Of a stretch of 64,000 bases of DNA, positions 20,890 through 31,802 are shown piece after piece. Made by a program: the position numbers and the translations under genes. Below the pieces are notes generated by a model. It was given only the letters and a program-made list of their open reading frames with translations. It was not told the DNA's origin and did no database searches. This DNA comes from Pseudeuparius sepicola. Taxonomy: Eukaryota > Arthropoda > Insecta > Coleoptera > Anthribidae. Each line of letters begins with the position of its first letter. The first letter of the stretch is position 1. The stretch covers positions 1,740,225 to 1,804,224 of the forward strand of contig OY987308.1 of assembly GCA_963920635.1 (NCBI GenBank), read 5' to 3'.

Positions 20890-22434
20890 TACATAGGGTG
20901 ACCATATTTCGAGTCTATTCATGGGGATCTTGGTTATCTTAAGAGATACGAGGTCGTTTAAATTGGGGCAAAGTTGCGGAATTTGATGCCGAGTAACATG
21001 GTACAAAGAAATTTTGGCTGACCCTTTTTGTTTTGAAAATAATGCGAAAAAACTGAAAATTGTCGTTTTCGTTTTTATTTTTTTAAACGAAAACGAATGG
21101 CGCTGGACATTTCTAAGTTGAACATTATTGAGGCACTTTTTTACGAGGAATCTAAATATGGCCTCGCATTTTTTTCTCGCCTCCCTGGACAAAGATATGA
21201 CGATCAACTTTTATTTTTCTTGTGGGCGCTACATTGGATTTTTGCATTTTTGAAAACAGGATTTTTTTCTGGTTATAATGATATGTCACACATTATGCTT
21301 TATTTTGTTTTTCTTGCGGTAATATCAAATTAATCGTTTTTGCATAGAGTGCCTTGGAAACGTAAGCCCCATAATGTTTGACGTTTTTGCATAGAGTGCC
21401 TTGGAAACATAAGCCTAGTTACCCATTGTTGCGAAGTGTGCTTTGGAATATTATTTAATGGTTCAGTAAAAATTCAGTTAATGTTAAGTTTATTGATTAA
21501 ATAAATCATAAACGTACCACGAGAGTATGATCTGAGATCTTGTTGTTTATTCGTCATTTGGCCATATAACACATTAACACTAAAAGAGTCAAACTGGAAA
21601 CACGAGAACAACGAAAACCTAGATGAGTACACAATCCTATTTTACAATAAATATTCACTTTTCCTTGTTCCTCAAGGCCCAATGCAGCAAGTTTCCTTAA
21701 ATTGTTTATGGCTCGTCCAATATCCCTTCGATGTCATTTATATTTGAGGAATAATAAATTTGAATCATGTCACGCTTTTTCTTCATGTGAAAATGACATT
21801 TTTTCAGTAAAATAAAGTATCAGTTACACTTAAAATTGTACTAAAATATCAAACGTTATATGGGGCTTCTGTTTCCAAGGCATTCTATGCAGAAATGTCA
21901 AACATTATGGGGCTTATGTTTCCAAGGCACTCTATGCAAAAACGTCAAATATTATGGGGCTTACGTTTCCAAAACGATTAATTTGATATTACGGCAAGGA
22001 AAACAAAGTAAAGCATAATGTAGTGTGACATATCATTTTAACCAGAAAAAATCCTCTTTTCAAAAATGCAAAAATCCAATATCGCGCCCATAAGAAAAAT
22101 AAAAGTTGATCGTTGATCGTCGCATATATCTTTTGTCCAGGGAAGCGAGAAAAAAAATGAGAGGCCATATTTAGATTCCTTGTAAAAAAATGCCTTAATA
22201 ATGTTTAACTAAGAAATGTCCAGAGCCATTCGTTTTCGTTTAAGAGAATAAAAACGAAAACGACAATTTTCAGTTTTTTCGCATTATTTTCAAAACGAAA
22301 AGGGCCAGCCAAAATTTCTTTTTACCATGTTACTCGGCATCAAATTCCGCAACTATGCCCCAATTTAACCGACCTGGTATCTCTTAAGATAACCAAGATC
22401 CCCATGCATAGACTCGAAATACGGTCACCCTGTA
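20890..22434. mobile_element. Large fold-back element, family B
   Basis: Starts TACATAGGGTGACCATATTT and ends with the complement of TACAGGGTGACCGTATTTCG. The inverted arms are about 540-570 bp, sharing CATGGGGATCTTGGTTATCT and the GAATCTAAATATGGCCTC block, with a loop at about 21430-21860. At the inner ends of both arms a unit of about 47 bp (TTTTTGCATAGAGTGCCTTG + GAAACGTAAGCCCCATAATG) is tandemly repeated. It occurs twice on the left and about three times on the right. No transposase; the ORFs are arm translations. Confidence 0.85.
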
Positions 22435-22739
22435 TATGCCTATGCATCTCTCACCTCAATTACTTACACTATCTTTTTTCACAATTTTAAGCGGTTTCAA
22501 GAAAAATAAAACAAAAAAGGCGTCAAAGATAATTTGAACAAAAATCTCGATTTGCAGAATTCAAGCCTCTCAATGCCGAATAAAAAAAGAAACTTACGTA
22601 ACCTCGATTATATTTTTATACACGGACTTCACACGTTTTATAATAATTAATTATAGACAGGACAATACTCAATATCCCCGGAAAATTCTACATTTCATCT
22701 AAATTGACCTAAAAAAAATCAAGGTTCCCCTGAAAAATC
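22435..22739. other. Spacer with a possible minus-strand 5' splice site
   Basis: On the minus strand CGAGGTTAC|GTAAGT (about 22600) could end an untranslated exon starting near the GC-rich island at 22740-23070. This is inference; no coding sequence accompanies it. Confidence 0.25.
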
Positions 22740-23070
22740 AGATAACACTACTCGCGACATCTGTTATTCAACATCCCGTACCGTCCGCCGAACTTGCCCA
22801 CATTTCCTGATCGCAGCGCCATCTATTCGAGAATTTCCGAACTGCGGCAGCGTCCGACCTTCAAACTCGCCGGGCGTTTGTGGTGGTACGCGCGCTTCGT
22901 TACTAGGTGGCGACACCGGCACCCCGGCGTCTAATTTCAGCCGCTCGACGCTAGATGGCGCTACAGGTCGCATCGCGAGTTTGGACGCCTCGCCCATAGA
23001 TGGCGCTATGGATATACCAGTGCCACAGATAGAATTAGACGTTCGGGACGTTGCTCGATAGATGGCACTG
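22740..23070. promoter_or_regulatory. GC-rich island with five CTCF-core-like sites
   Basis: This is a GC- and CpG-rich patch in AT-rich surroundings. Four sites match the CTCF core YAGRKGGCRS: 22815-22825 (minus), 22952-22962, 22997-23007 and 23059-23069 (TAGATGGCGCT or TAGATGGCACT). A fifth near-match, TAGGTGGCGA, is at 22904-22913. Such clusters are expected at insulators or CpG-containing promoters. The 77-aa minus ORF (22764-22997) reflects base composition, not a recognised protein. Confidence 0.5.
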
Positions 23071-23799
23071 CGGTAGTGGTATTATTTGAAAAGAATTATT
23101 GCATCCGAACACTGATATTTGTTTGCCATTTAAATAGAATTTATTTACTGAACACTCAATGCTATTGTCTTGTATTTATTGATATCTTACGATTTGTGTA
23201 CATACATACACACATGCATTTACCGTTTACAAAATAAACAAAAGCATATTATTTATTTGAATAGTTGGATGTAGTAGGTATACCTATAAATAAAAAAAAT
23301 ATATAGATAATAGATTATGTGATTACAATTAGATTAGTTAGGTATTGTAGGTACTTTCTGAACATGTTATAGCAATTAGAAAAATAAGTAAGTACCTATA
23401 CAGTGTGTGTCCGCGATTTCTTGTGAACACTCTAGAAGTCTACAAAGAACCGAATAAAATTTAGCATTATACCAGTGACTATAGAATTCTTTCTGATTGA
23501 TTATACTAATAGAGTATGTCCACGGATAGACATCCCAAGAGGACAAATGGACCAAAAATTTCATTTTACGACAAAAAGTCATTCTTGATAAAAAAAAGTC
23601 TGCTTGTCCTAAAAATAAGATTAGAATGGAAAAAGTTAACATTACTTATACTGGGTGACCAGAAAATTGAAGAAACGTTAATTAGCATAGGAGTAAACTA
23701 ACTCTATTTGTAGAGATACTGAAAAAAGTTATAAAGAAGATTTGGTTAGCGTGATAAGATACTTACGTGTGCAAAATTTAAAATTATTTTATTTTGTTT
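23071..23799. other. Spacer, no gene seen
   Basis: AT-rich. The overlapping ORFs at 23376-23642 (minus) and 23516-23701 (plus) show no recognisable domain. The CAGTGTGTGTCCGCGATTTC and ACTGGGTGACCAGAAAATTG strings may be MITE ends. Confidence 0.3.
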
Positions 23800-24416
23800 A
23801 TAAATAGACCTATTTCCTGGCAGCCCCGATCCCCCGATTTGTCTGTTTTGGATTTCTTTTTGTGGGGAACAGTACAAAATAAAGTTTGAATTAAGAGCAG
23901 CTGTTTTAGAAGCAATTGCCAGGGCGACAAATTCAGTTTTAAAAAGATGCAATATTTGCATAAATAATAATGGTGGATTGTTTAACACCTTTTTATTTTA
24001 AAAGATGACCTTTTAAAATAATAATAATTTGAATTTGAGTTTTTTTAATTTTTGTTTTATTTTGTTACATTTTGTTACCAGCTAAAAACAAAATATTAGA
24101 AAGTTTGAAGTACTATGTCTAATTATAAAATAGAACGTAATTATGAAAATATTCCATGGCTGACTATGTGACAATTTAAAAAAATCAGAAAATTAGCCAT
24201 AGCACTTTTATTTTTTATAATAACTATGCCGAGTAATGGAAAGCTCAAAAAATTGCCGATTTTAAAAGGCCACAGCCAACTATGATTTACATTTTAAAAA
24301 ACACAAGTTTATGTCATATCTCAAAAATCACAAACAACATAAAAAAATTATCGGATTAGATTATTATCCTATTAAGCCCAACATTATCTACAATTTTTGT
24401 CTCTACAGTTTTTCTG

Positions 24417-24420
<4 letters not shown>
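23800..24420 (+). mobile_element. Element A, right half (copy 2), with transposase scrap
   Basis: The sequence matches the second half of 10047-11573. It includes the transposase scrap around GACCTATTTCCTGGCAGCCC...TTTTTGTGGGGAACAG (23806-23985) and the right arm down to GTCTCTACAGTTTTTCTGTA. The outer right TIR is missing and is replaced by (TA)n. Confidence 0.75.

Positions 24421-24421
<1 letters not shown>

Positions 24422-24484
<63 letters not shown>
24422..24484. repeat. (TA)n microsatellite
   Basis: About 31 uninterrupted TA units at the broken end of an element A copy. A shorter (TA)n at 37142-37171 sits about 140 bp beyond another broken A copy. Confidence 0.95.
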
Positions 24485-24487
<3 letters not shown>

Positions 24488-24634
24488 AGACTGAAATGTA
24501 TAAAATAATTTAGTTTGTTTATTACATTCATCTAAAACATATTAAACATATCCCTTAGAAGTTTTTAATAATAGAAGGGTTCGTATTTCTTTTGAGCAAA
24601 ATCCTCCGCTCAAAAATCAATAATTTCTCCTTAC

Positions 24635-24697
24635 CTGTGTCGTTAAGAAGGCCTTGAATGGAATCATCGCTGACTCCTTCTGTCTCTGTTGACATCG
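24635..24697 (-). CDS. Candidate 63-nt exon (exon 3) of a minus-strand spliced gene
   Basis: The minus strand has a strong acceptor (TTTTGTTGTTTCAG) and a donor, ACACAG|GTAAGG. The 63 nt between them are open in phase 1: an Ala from the split codon, then MSTETEGVSDDS and IQGLLNDT, leaving phase 1. It contains an ATG two nucleotides after the splice site, so it could also hold the start codon of a shorter isoform. Composition (Ser/Thr/Asp/Glu-rich, GC about 48%) stands out from the AT-rich intron sequence. It is the best exon of the chain. Product unknown. Confidence 0.6.
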
Positions 24698-25296
24698 CTG
24701 AAACAACAAAATAAAAATAAAGCCTAGAAATACTAATTTTTAGTGCCTAATTTACAAGTTCCACATAAGATTTTTATTAAGCAAAATGTCACATTTAATG
24801 CCTATATAAATATTTTCAGTTTGCATTGCTAAAAGTCACATGGTGTTTCGCACACAAGACCTTCAAATTTATCGTTATCAAAGTAACAACTTTTTTAGCT
24901 AAAAGTTCAAAAGAAAGGAAAGAACGTTGCAATTAAACAATAACATTCGGGTTAATGACAAACAAAGTTCGACGACTCCAAGGATTTTTTATACCTACTC
25001 AATCTGTGTAAAACATACATGTGATAATAAACTACAATATAAACAATTTAGGTATTATGCGATATCAGTTACCATAATGAAGTTATGTTATTAATCTAAT
25101 GTGTTTTAAATGAAGAAATGTAGTGGCTTGTAAGGTATACTAGACTGTAATTTTTATACAAAACTGCCAACTAACACTAAGTACCTATACTTACTTTATA
25201 TAAAAATTATCATACCTGTAAAAATGTTTGCATTTTTTTAAAATTTTGCATGCGATTTTAAGGTAATTTCCCGATGAGACAGTGCAATATTAACTC
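24698..25296. other. Intronic spacer
   Basis: AT-rich sequence upstream (minus strand) of exon 3. No repeat terminus recognised. Confidence 0.35.
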
Positions 25297-25570
25297 GTTA
25301 TATAGGGTGAGTTGTTTTTGATGATCAGTATGAGGATCTCGGAAACTAGCAGAGATAGAAGGAAGGTTAAATGGTGAAAGAACTGCAGTTTTGTGGGTCC
25401 AATTTAACACGAGTCTTGTGGATTTTTTAAAAAAAGCATGGCTTGCTAGATACTTTGAAAAAAAAAAAACGAAATTTTTTTCGTGATTTATTCTAATCGT
25501 TTCTGATTTTTGATAAAAAGTGTAAATACCAAAGTTAAAGGGAATTTGGTCCCGAATACGAAAATGAAAT
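25297..25570 (+). mobile_element. Family D MITE, left half
   Basis: TATAGGGTGAGTTGTTTTTG, then GATCTCGGAAACTAGCAGAG and TGTAAATACCAAAGTTAAAG, match the arms of 47220-48163. No right end found. Confidence 0.65.
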
Positions 25571-26094
25571 TTTTCAAAAACAGTAGGTACTTTTTTCGAA
25601 AAAAAAATCAGGAATAGATTTTTCTTTGAATTAATTGGAAATTTTAGTAAAGGCAAAAAAATACTTTTCCAGTGACGTACCATATTTTTATTACGAAGTA
25701 GACATGCCGAATTATTTTTAATTTATAGAACTTAATGTGTTCCTAGAATGTACCAAATATGGTTGCCTTAACTGTCTACTTTTAGGAAAAATTAAAGAAA
25801 ACTTGAAAAAAAAAAGAATTTTGACGCCTTGTATAACGAAAACCGTTGGGATTTCCATACATATATATATATATGAAAAAGTCTATATGTTTTGACGTTT
25901 ACTATAGATTCCTGAAATTTTATTCATAAAAGTTGGACTAAAAAAAATTTCGAGAAAATAAATAAGGTTATAGGTATGGGTTTACAATTAATTTATTTTA
26001 TTTGGTAAAATCATCAAGAATCTAGTTAATTGAGTGTTCATTCAATTCCCAACAAACTGTCAGTAAAGATCAACGAAAATGTATTAACTAAATA
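25571..26094. other. Spacer, no gene seen
   Basis: AT-rich, with a short (AT)n near 25860. The 141-aa minus ORF starting here (25683) runs through the family D fragment and is not a gene. Confidence 0.35.
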
Positions 26095-26844
26095 TACAGT
26101 GTCCCCCAAAAAGTTCGTAGCATGGGGGAAAAATTTTAATTAATGTTTTATTTTGAAATTTAACTTTGAGGTTACCTTTTGGTTGGGAAAAGATGAAAAA
26201 TGACCCACTCAAACGTGGTCATGTGACTTTCGTTATGTGTCAAAAATGACATTTAAAAAAATATATCGCCAAAAATGGGTTTATTTGTTAAAATATTAAA
26301 AAGTTTTACTTGAAAAAGTTGTTTGTTTTTCAATTTTACGTAAGTGTACCAAATTTGAACGCTCTACTACAATATTTAGTTTTTTGCCAATTTTTAATAT
26401 TTATGAAATTTCTGAAAATTTTAAAAACTCGAAACTTCGTAAAAACTATTTTATATCACTAGCTTTATCATTCTATTAATTTTTTTATTACTAATTACCG
26501 ATAAGAATAGGTATTTTTCAAAAGAAAATGATATTAACGCTTTAAAATTCTGTTATGTTTTCCAGTTCTAAATTGATGCCAAAATAATAATAAATTAAAT
26601 TATAATCAAACTACATATTTTACGTATCTAAGCAAAATAATTATTATTACCTTTAAGTTTAATTTCGCATAATGGATGGCCATAAAGAGATTTGAAGCAG
26701 GATAACGAAAGTCACATGTCCACGTTTGAGTGGGTCAATTGTCATCTTTTCTCAAGCAAAAGGTAACCCCAATATTACATTTTAAAATAAAACATTAATT
26801 AAAAATTTCCCCCCTATGCTGCGAACTTTTTGGAGGACACTGTA
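26095..26844. mobile_element. Family V MITE (complete copy)
   Basis: Starts TACAGTGTCCCCCAAAAAGT and ends with the complement of TACAGTGTCCTCCAAAAAGT, flanked by TA (26093-26094, 26845-26846). The TIRs span about 130 bp or more, with the ACTCAAACGTGGTCATGTGA block at the left and its complement at the right. Other copies are truncated: 220-449, 27511-28140 and 43888-44305. No coding capacity. Confidence 0.85.
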
Positions 26845-27365
26845 TAATAATTTAATTATAATAAATTTTTTTATTTTCTCAAAAATTTCCTTACTATGTG
26901 ACACTGCAAAAATTTTAACGTGCTGTATGCAGAAAATGAATATATTCCTTATTTTATGTACACACTGTATAATCACAAGTTGACTTCAATACTTACGTTT
27001 TAGCAATATTATCTTGATAGCAAATACCATCTTGTTAATTCTAACACAACTCCAATAATTAGTAGGTACCTACCTAACAAAAATAATTCTCAAAAAATAC
27101 AAAAATATAAAAAAATGGCGCCACAATAATTCTTCAGTCAGTCAATTCGCGTTTTTTTTAAGAGGACCTGACAAACCAGTACGGTGCTATTGTTGTACTG
27201 AAAAGTAATTAATGAAAGTACGCGATTAATCTCAAGTACCGTTCAGTGTGAAGTATCAGTCTAGTGGATAAGGGGGGAAATCATAATATCATATTGGGAA
27301 CGTCTAAAGTTAGACAATTTATTAAAGTATTACGACATTTTTTAAGTTTTGAAGACTACGAAAAA
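26845..27365. other. Spacer and possible plus-strand 5' UTR
   Basis: Two initiator-like TCAGT strings occur, at 27136-27145 (TTCAGTCAGTC) and 27244-27248 (GTTCAGTGTG), upstream of the ATG at 27366. No TATA box is evident. Confidence 0.25.
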
Positions 27366-27466
27366 ATGCCTGTATTTTTAGTAGCAGAAGGGTTACTTTT
27401 CCAGGGGATTGGGGTAAAACTGATATCGTTTTTGGCACTCGGGTACTTAATAATAACATTTTTATG
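27366..27466 (+). CDS. Candidate first coding exon with N-terminal membrane anchor
   Basis: The ATG at 27366 has an A-rich upstream context (GAAAAAATGCC) and opens a 101-nt frame. It reads MPVFLVAEGLLFQGIG and then VKLISFLALGYLIITFL, and ends at a canonical donor, TTTATG|GTAAGTGCG. The hydrophobic C-terminal half would make a signal anchor. The next exon was not found with confidence. A phase-compatible 39-nt segment at about 37655-37693 ends at CAG|GTGAGT but has a poor acceptor. The locus would lie antisense within the minus-strand gene. A chance ORF is possible. Confidence 0.25.
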
Positions 27467-27510
27467 GTAAGTGCGAGATCTGGGTTTAATATAATGGTAT
27501 TATACAATTA

Positions 27511-28140
27511 TACAGTGTCCTCCAAAAAGTTCGCACCATAGGGGAGAAATGTTTTATTTTGAAATTTAATTTTGGGATTACCTTTCGCTTTAAAAAATAT
27601 GAAAAATGACCCACTCAAACATGGTCATGTGACTTTCGTTATCTGTCAAAAATGACATTTAAAAAAATATATCGCCAAAAATGGGTTTAGTTGTTAAAAT
27701 ATCAAAAAGTTTTACTTGAAAAAGTTGTTTGTTTTTCAATTTTACGTAAGTGTACCAAATTTGAACGCTCTACTAAAATATTTAGTTTTTTGCCAATTTT
27801 TAATATTATTTATGAAATTTCTGAAAATTTTAAAAACTAGAAACTTCGTAAAAACTATTTTATATCACTAGCTTTATCATTCTATTAATTTTTTATTACT
27901 AATTATCGATAAGAATAGGTATTTTTCAAAAGAAAATTATATTTACGCTTTAAAATTCTGTTTGTTGCAAAGTTGTTGTACCATCTAGCATTTGGGGTAT
28001 AAATTTAGTTACATTACGTTTCCCAGTTCTAAATTGATGCCAAAATAATAATAAATTAAAATATCATCAAACTATTTTACGTATCTAAGCAAAATTCTTG
28101 ACTTTTATGGAACAAATAATTAGGTATTACCTTTAAGCAT
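27511..28140 (+). mobile_element. Family V MITE, right end missing
   Basis: TACAGTGTCCTCCAAAAAGT, then ACCCACTCAAACATGGTCAT and TATATCACTAGCTTTATCAT, match 26095-26844 until about 28140. A block of about 55 bp absent from the complete copy appears near 27965-28020. There is no terminal repeat on the right. Confidence 0.75.
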
Positions 28141-28579
28141 TAATTGTCATCAAATTCTAAAGTTTTAAGTAGAACAGAAGAAAAGGAAGACAAGATAAAA
28201 ACTTGTTAAAATAGAAGCATTTTTTCAAAATGACCATAGTGAGTCTTCACATTGTTTTCTTCAATGTATCCTGAAAACACCAACAAAATTGGTAAGGTAC
28301 TCATGGAGATAGCTAACCTCAGAATGTGTTTTCTATCCCTAACAATGGATCAATATTCCAAATACATACTGACAAATATATCAACAATAAGTTGCAAAAT
28401 GAGTCTTGTGAAATAGAATAATCTACGAATGATCTAATCAGATCAATGAATCGCGTTATTCTATACAAAGGGAAACAATTTGTTAAATTGCCATTCCAGT
28501 ATATAAAAGCCTTACATAGAGAATATTTCATTTCAGAACTGCTAGTAAATAAAATTGAAAATAAAAAACTTTTTTAAAA
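28141..28579. other. Spacer, no gene seen
   Basis: No supported feature. The 70-aa minus ORF at 28319-28531 has no recognisable domain. Confidence 0.35.
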
Positions 28580-29255
28580 ACAAGCTTTTATTTAAGCCAT
28601 GTACTAAAACGAATAAAATAAGTTTAGGTTTTCGTTAAGATAATTCAATTCCAAATTGCGACAACTTTTGCAAATTGAAAAGCTTGTCGCGCGAAATGTT
28701 GATGAAAGTAGGTAGGTACCAATTAATTTTTATTAGACAGTGATTGGTTGATATTGATAAGCAAGTACCTACCTATTTGCCAAAGTGTGCATTTTTTCTT
28801 TACAATTCGCGCGACACGCTTTTCAATTTGCAAAAAATTGTGGCAATTTGGAATTGAATTATCTTGACGAAAACCTAAACTTATTTTATTCGTTTTAGTA
28901 CCTACATGGCTTAAATAAAAACTTGTTTTTAAAAAGGTTTTTTATTTTCAATTTTATTTTGGGCTTTTTAGTACCTATTTCATTTTCATGTCAGGAGGAT
29001 GGTAAATAAATTTAGTCTGCCATCTTGGGGCGGCGGCCATATTGAATTTAGTGTGATGTCACTAACTTTATCGTTTTCTACTCTTCAAGCCCTTTCATTT
29101 GACACCTATATTAAGGGGGTTGAAAAGAAAATGTAATCCGCCATCTTGGAGCGGCGGCCATATTGAATTTAGTGTGATGCCACTAACTTTTTCGTTTTCT
29201 ACTCTTCAAGCCCTTTCATTCGATACCCATATTAACGGGGCTGACAAAAAGTACA
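28580..29255 (+). mobile_element. Microsatellite-tailed fold-back element S (copy 3), tail missing
   Basis: Plus-oriented. It has the ACAAGCTTTTATTTAAGCC terminus and fold-back arms of about 160 bp around CTTGTCGCGCGAAATG...TTCGCGCGACACGC. Two units of about 130 bp follow, with CCGCCATCTTGG and GGCGGCCATATTG (29008-29250). Truncated before the microsatellite. Confidence 0.8.
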
Positions 29256-29750
29256 TCAAATACCATAGTGTGATTTCGCATCACAATTTTAGAGGGGTGT
29301 TCCGTATCAAATTCGAACACCCTGTATATAAAAAAATTATGGACCTCCCCATAAGGGGTTGTCCCATTAATAATGGTTAAATATCCATAATTCAATTTTA
29401 ATTCAAATTCTTTTTTTAAATTGAATAATGATGAAGCTGCTGATCTGAAACTACTATACATACACATTTGTTACAACTGTTTAACTAAAGTTTACTTTTT
29501 TTACTTAACTGTTTGTCCATACGGCATATGTACCTACCCAATTATTTACCATATTTAGTTCACATTATTAGCTATCTAGTCCCCAATCTCTAAGATATAG
29601 AAATTTCGTACTGTTTTTTTATCTAGATCTGATTGTTTTGTTACGTTTTACGCGTAGTAATGTCTACAAACAAAATAATAAAATATTATCTTTCTCGGTA
29701 AATAGTGCCCAATTTCTTAGAAAGTTAATATTTCTAATAATAATAATAAT
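29256..29750. other. Spacer with a short MITE-end hairpin
   Basis: GGTGTTCCGTATCAAATTCG + AACACCCTGTATAT at 29294-29331 repeats the hairpin at 17685-17718. No gene seen. Confidence 0.4.
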
Positions 29751-30189
29751 ATTTTCTTGAAATCGGCATTAAAATGTCCCAAAATCGTCATTAAAAGCAC
29801 AGAAATCGTACACTAATGTAGCCCATTATTGTACGATTTTTTCAATAAGTAGGCCTTGGCGAGATGTAAACATCAAACGTCAGACGCGGAGAAATCGCCC
29901 GTCAAAAGTGACCAAATATTCAAAACCCGGCCGATAAAGGCTCATTTAACTTTTCGTACACATTGCGAAATTGTTTCCTATAGAAGCGCAATCCTTCAGT
30001 ATATATATTTTAGTAAATTCGAATATCAATAGATTTGTTGTGTAGGCTGCACAAGAAGCAGCAGTTTGGTTTTTCTGTCAGAAGGTGCCGCACGTCATTG
30101 TATTTGTCCTAGGTAGAGCGATCGGTAAAGTCAAGCAACGCCGCGCGTAGTCGGTTCATGGCCGGGTGATCCCTTAATGATTATTTTTT
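29751..30189 (+). repeat. Dispersed repeat P with 5S-rRNA-like tail (copy 2)
   Basis: Matches 8321-8737 along its length but carries an extra block of about 40 bp, a small hairpin (AAATCGTACACTAATG...TTGTACGATTTTT, about 29803-29845). The 5S-like tail at 30111-30175 ends at CCCTTAATGATTATTTTTTG, as in copy 1. Confidence 0.6.
30111..30175 (+). ncRNA. 5S rRNA-like segment (partial)
   Basis: GATCGGTAAAGTCAAGCAAC, then GCCGCGCGTAGTCGGTTCAT, then GGCCGGGTGATCCCTT follow the order of the 5S internal promoter elements. Truncated at its 5' side relative to a full 5S gene. Confidence 0.45.
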
Positions 30190-30217
30190 GCACAATAAAA
30201 CATGTTCTCCGATTAAA

Positions 30218-31088
30218 AATAGTATATATATCATTACGAGTCTGGAAATAAAGATATTTCCATGCGCGCGTGACAAATTCCCGTGTGAGGCGCAGCCGAA
30301 CACGGGAAGTCATGCAAGCACGGAAAAATCTATTTCTGGACGTGTAATGAACGATATTTTTTATTATACTTCTTTGAAAACGGAAACTTAAAACATTTTT
30401 TTCTACAAGCGTGCGAAAAAGTACACTTTTCCGCACGCATTTTAGTTTAGAAAGTGTCACTTTTCCGCACTAGTGCGGAAAAGTACTTTTCCGCACTACT
30501 TACGCTTGTAGAAAAAATAGTGTTCCTAACTCTTGCGAAAAGTGTCTTTTCCACACTCGATTTCTTGGCTGAACTCCGCTACGCGTCGTTCAGCCAACTG
30601 CAATCGCGTGCGGGAAAGTGACACTTTCCGCACTTGTTAAGAAATATACTATATTGGCATATTATAATAAATTTAATTGACAAAAAATAAACAATGCAGA
30701 CAATATAGTGTTTGGTATGTATGATGCGTTTCCATGGTTACTCTCAAATTATTTCAAAGGTGCTTCGCTGTAAATTAGTTATTGTCAGATAAGGTGAATA
30801 AAACGTCAAAAATATTACAGAAATGTATATTTAAATATTGAAACCCTTACGAATTAAAATACAAAATAGGTATATGTTAAATATCAGAGAGTATATTGAG
30901 TTTCTTAAATTTAGTTTACTTTGCTGTATATTTCTATTATAAAGCCATATATTCGGTATTTTTATTCAGCGCACGGAAAGTTTTTCCATGCGCTGTTTCC
31001 GTGCGCTAGCCCGAAAAAACCCATCTTTCATTATTGCTAAAACAGATGAAAATAAGGTGTTTTCAAAGAAGTATAATAAAAAATATAA
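30218..31088. repeat. Family I repeat (copy 1), with extra palindromic insert
   Basis: Flanks TCATTACGAGTCTGGAAATA ... ACACGGGAAGTCATGCAAGC precede an element bounded by TTATTATACTTCTTTGAAAA and its complement. Shared copies lie at 38736-39347 and 50036-50570 in the opposite orientation. Only this copy holds the 30398-30655 insert, which is rich in CTTTTCCGCAC/GTGCGGAAAAG and has perfect nested palindromes at 30459-30484 and 30475-30494. No gene. Confidence 0.7.
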
Positions 31089-31095
31089 TACGTAC

Positions 31096-31134
31096 CTCCG
31101 CCCTGAAGTTCTTTTTGTTGTTGAACTTCAGTGC
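31096..31134 (-). CDS. Candidate 39-nt micro-exon (exon 2) of a minus-strand spliced gene
   Basis: On the minus strand TTATTTATCTACCCAG precedes 39 nt ending at GCGGAG|GTACGT. Read in phase 1 it gives a Gly from the split codon, then TEVQQQKELQGG, and leaves phase 1. Like exons 3 and 4 its length is a multiple of three. It lies between the family I repeat (ending about 31088) and a MITE (from 31163), in one of the few non-repetitive scraps of the region, as expected for conserved host sequence. Product unknown. Confidence 0.5.
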
Positions 31135-31162
31135 CTGGGTAGATAAATAACTATTTCTGACA

Positions 31163-31802
31163 TACAGGGTGTTCCTTAATAACATGCTAATACTTATGGG
31201 GTTATTTATACTTTTTAAATACAGGGTGGCAAAATTGGACCATGTTAATGTTAATGACAACTAGACTAGGTAGACAACTGTCAAAACTGCTTATGTTTAC
31301 AAAACCAAATCTGCTTTTTGCCAACTAAATCGTTTTGAATAATAATTATTGTTAATATCTAATTTTATACCAAGATGCAGATGAATGAGTTTTATTTTTT
31401 TATGCGAAAACCGTACGTCATACAAAAAATCAAGATACCTTATTATTTGTTCAGAAAGGAATGGGGATTCCAAAAATAATTTTTAATTTGAGAAAAAGCA
31501 GTGGCGTGACATATTTTTCTTTAAAAATATTCAATTCAAAACCCGTACAGACGCCACTGGAAAAAGTAATAAAATTGTGTGTACATCAGAAAATGCATCT
31601 TGATGCATAGAAGGCGTGTGTCAAATTTCACAAAAATATCTAAGGTAATACCACAGTTATAATAAAATAAAAAAAGAAATTTTAGCCCCCTGTAAGTTAA
31701 GGCTTTTAGGACATATGTTCATATGAAGTTTTTTTCTCAAAATGGACCCAAGAAAATAACCCCCTTAAGTATTATTAGCTAGTTATTAAGAAACACCCTG
31801 TA
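31163..31802. mobile_element. Fold-back MITE, TACAGGGTGTTCCTTAATAA ends
   Basis: The left end TACAGGGTGTTCCTTAATAA is inverted at the right (TTATTAAGAAACACCCTGTA). TIRs of about 45 bp continue through the GGGGTTATTT block. A second MITE left end, TACAGGGTGGCAAAATTGG, is nested at about 31210. No ORF of interest. Confidence 0.75.

Noticed and set aside
22764..22997. 77-residue minus ORF in the GC-rich island
   Set aside because: No ORF-like conservation signal is visible; the island is better read as regulatory (CTCF-like motifs).
25258..25683. 141-residue minus ORF
   Set aside because: It lies across the family D MITE fragment and AT-rich DNA; low-complexity Phe/Lys composition.
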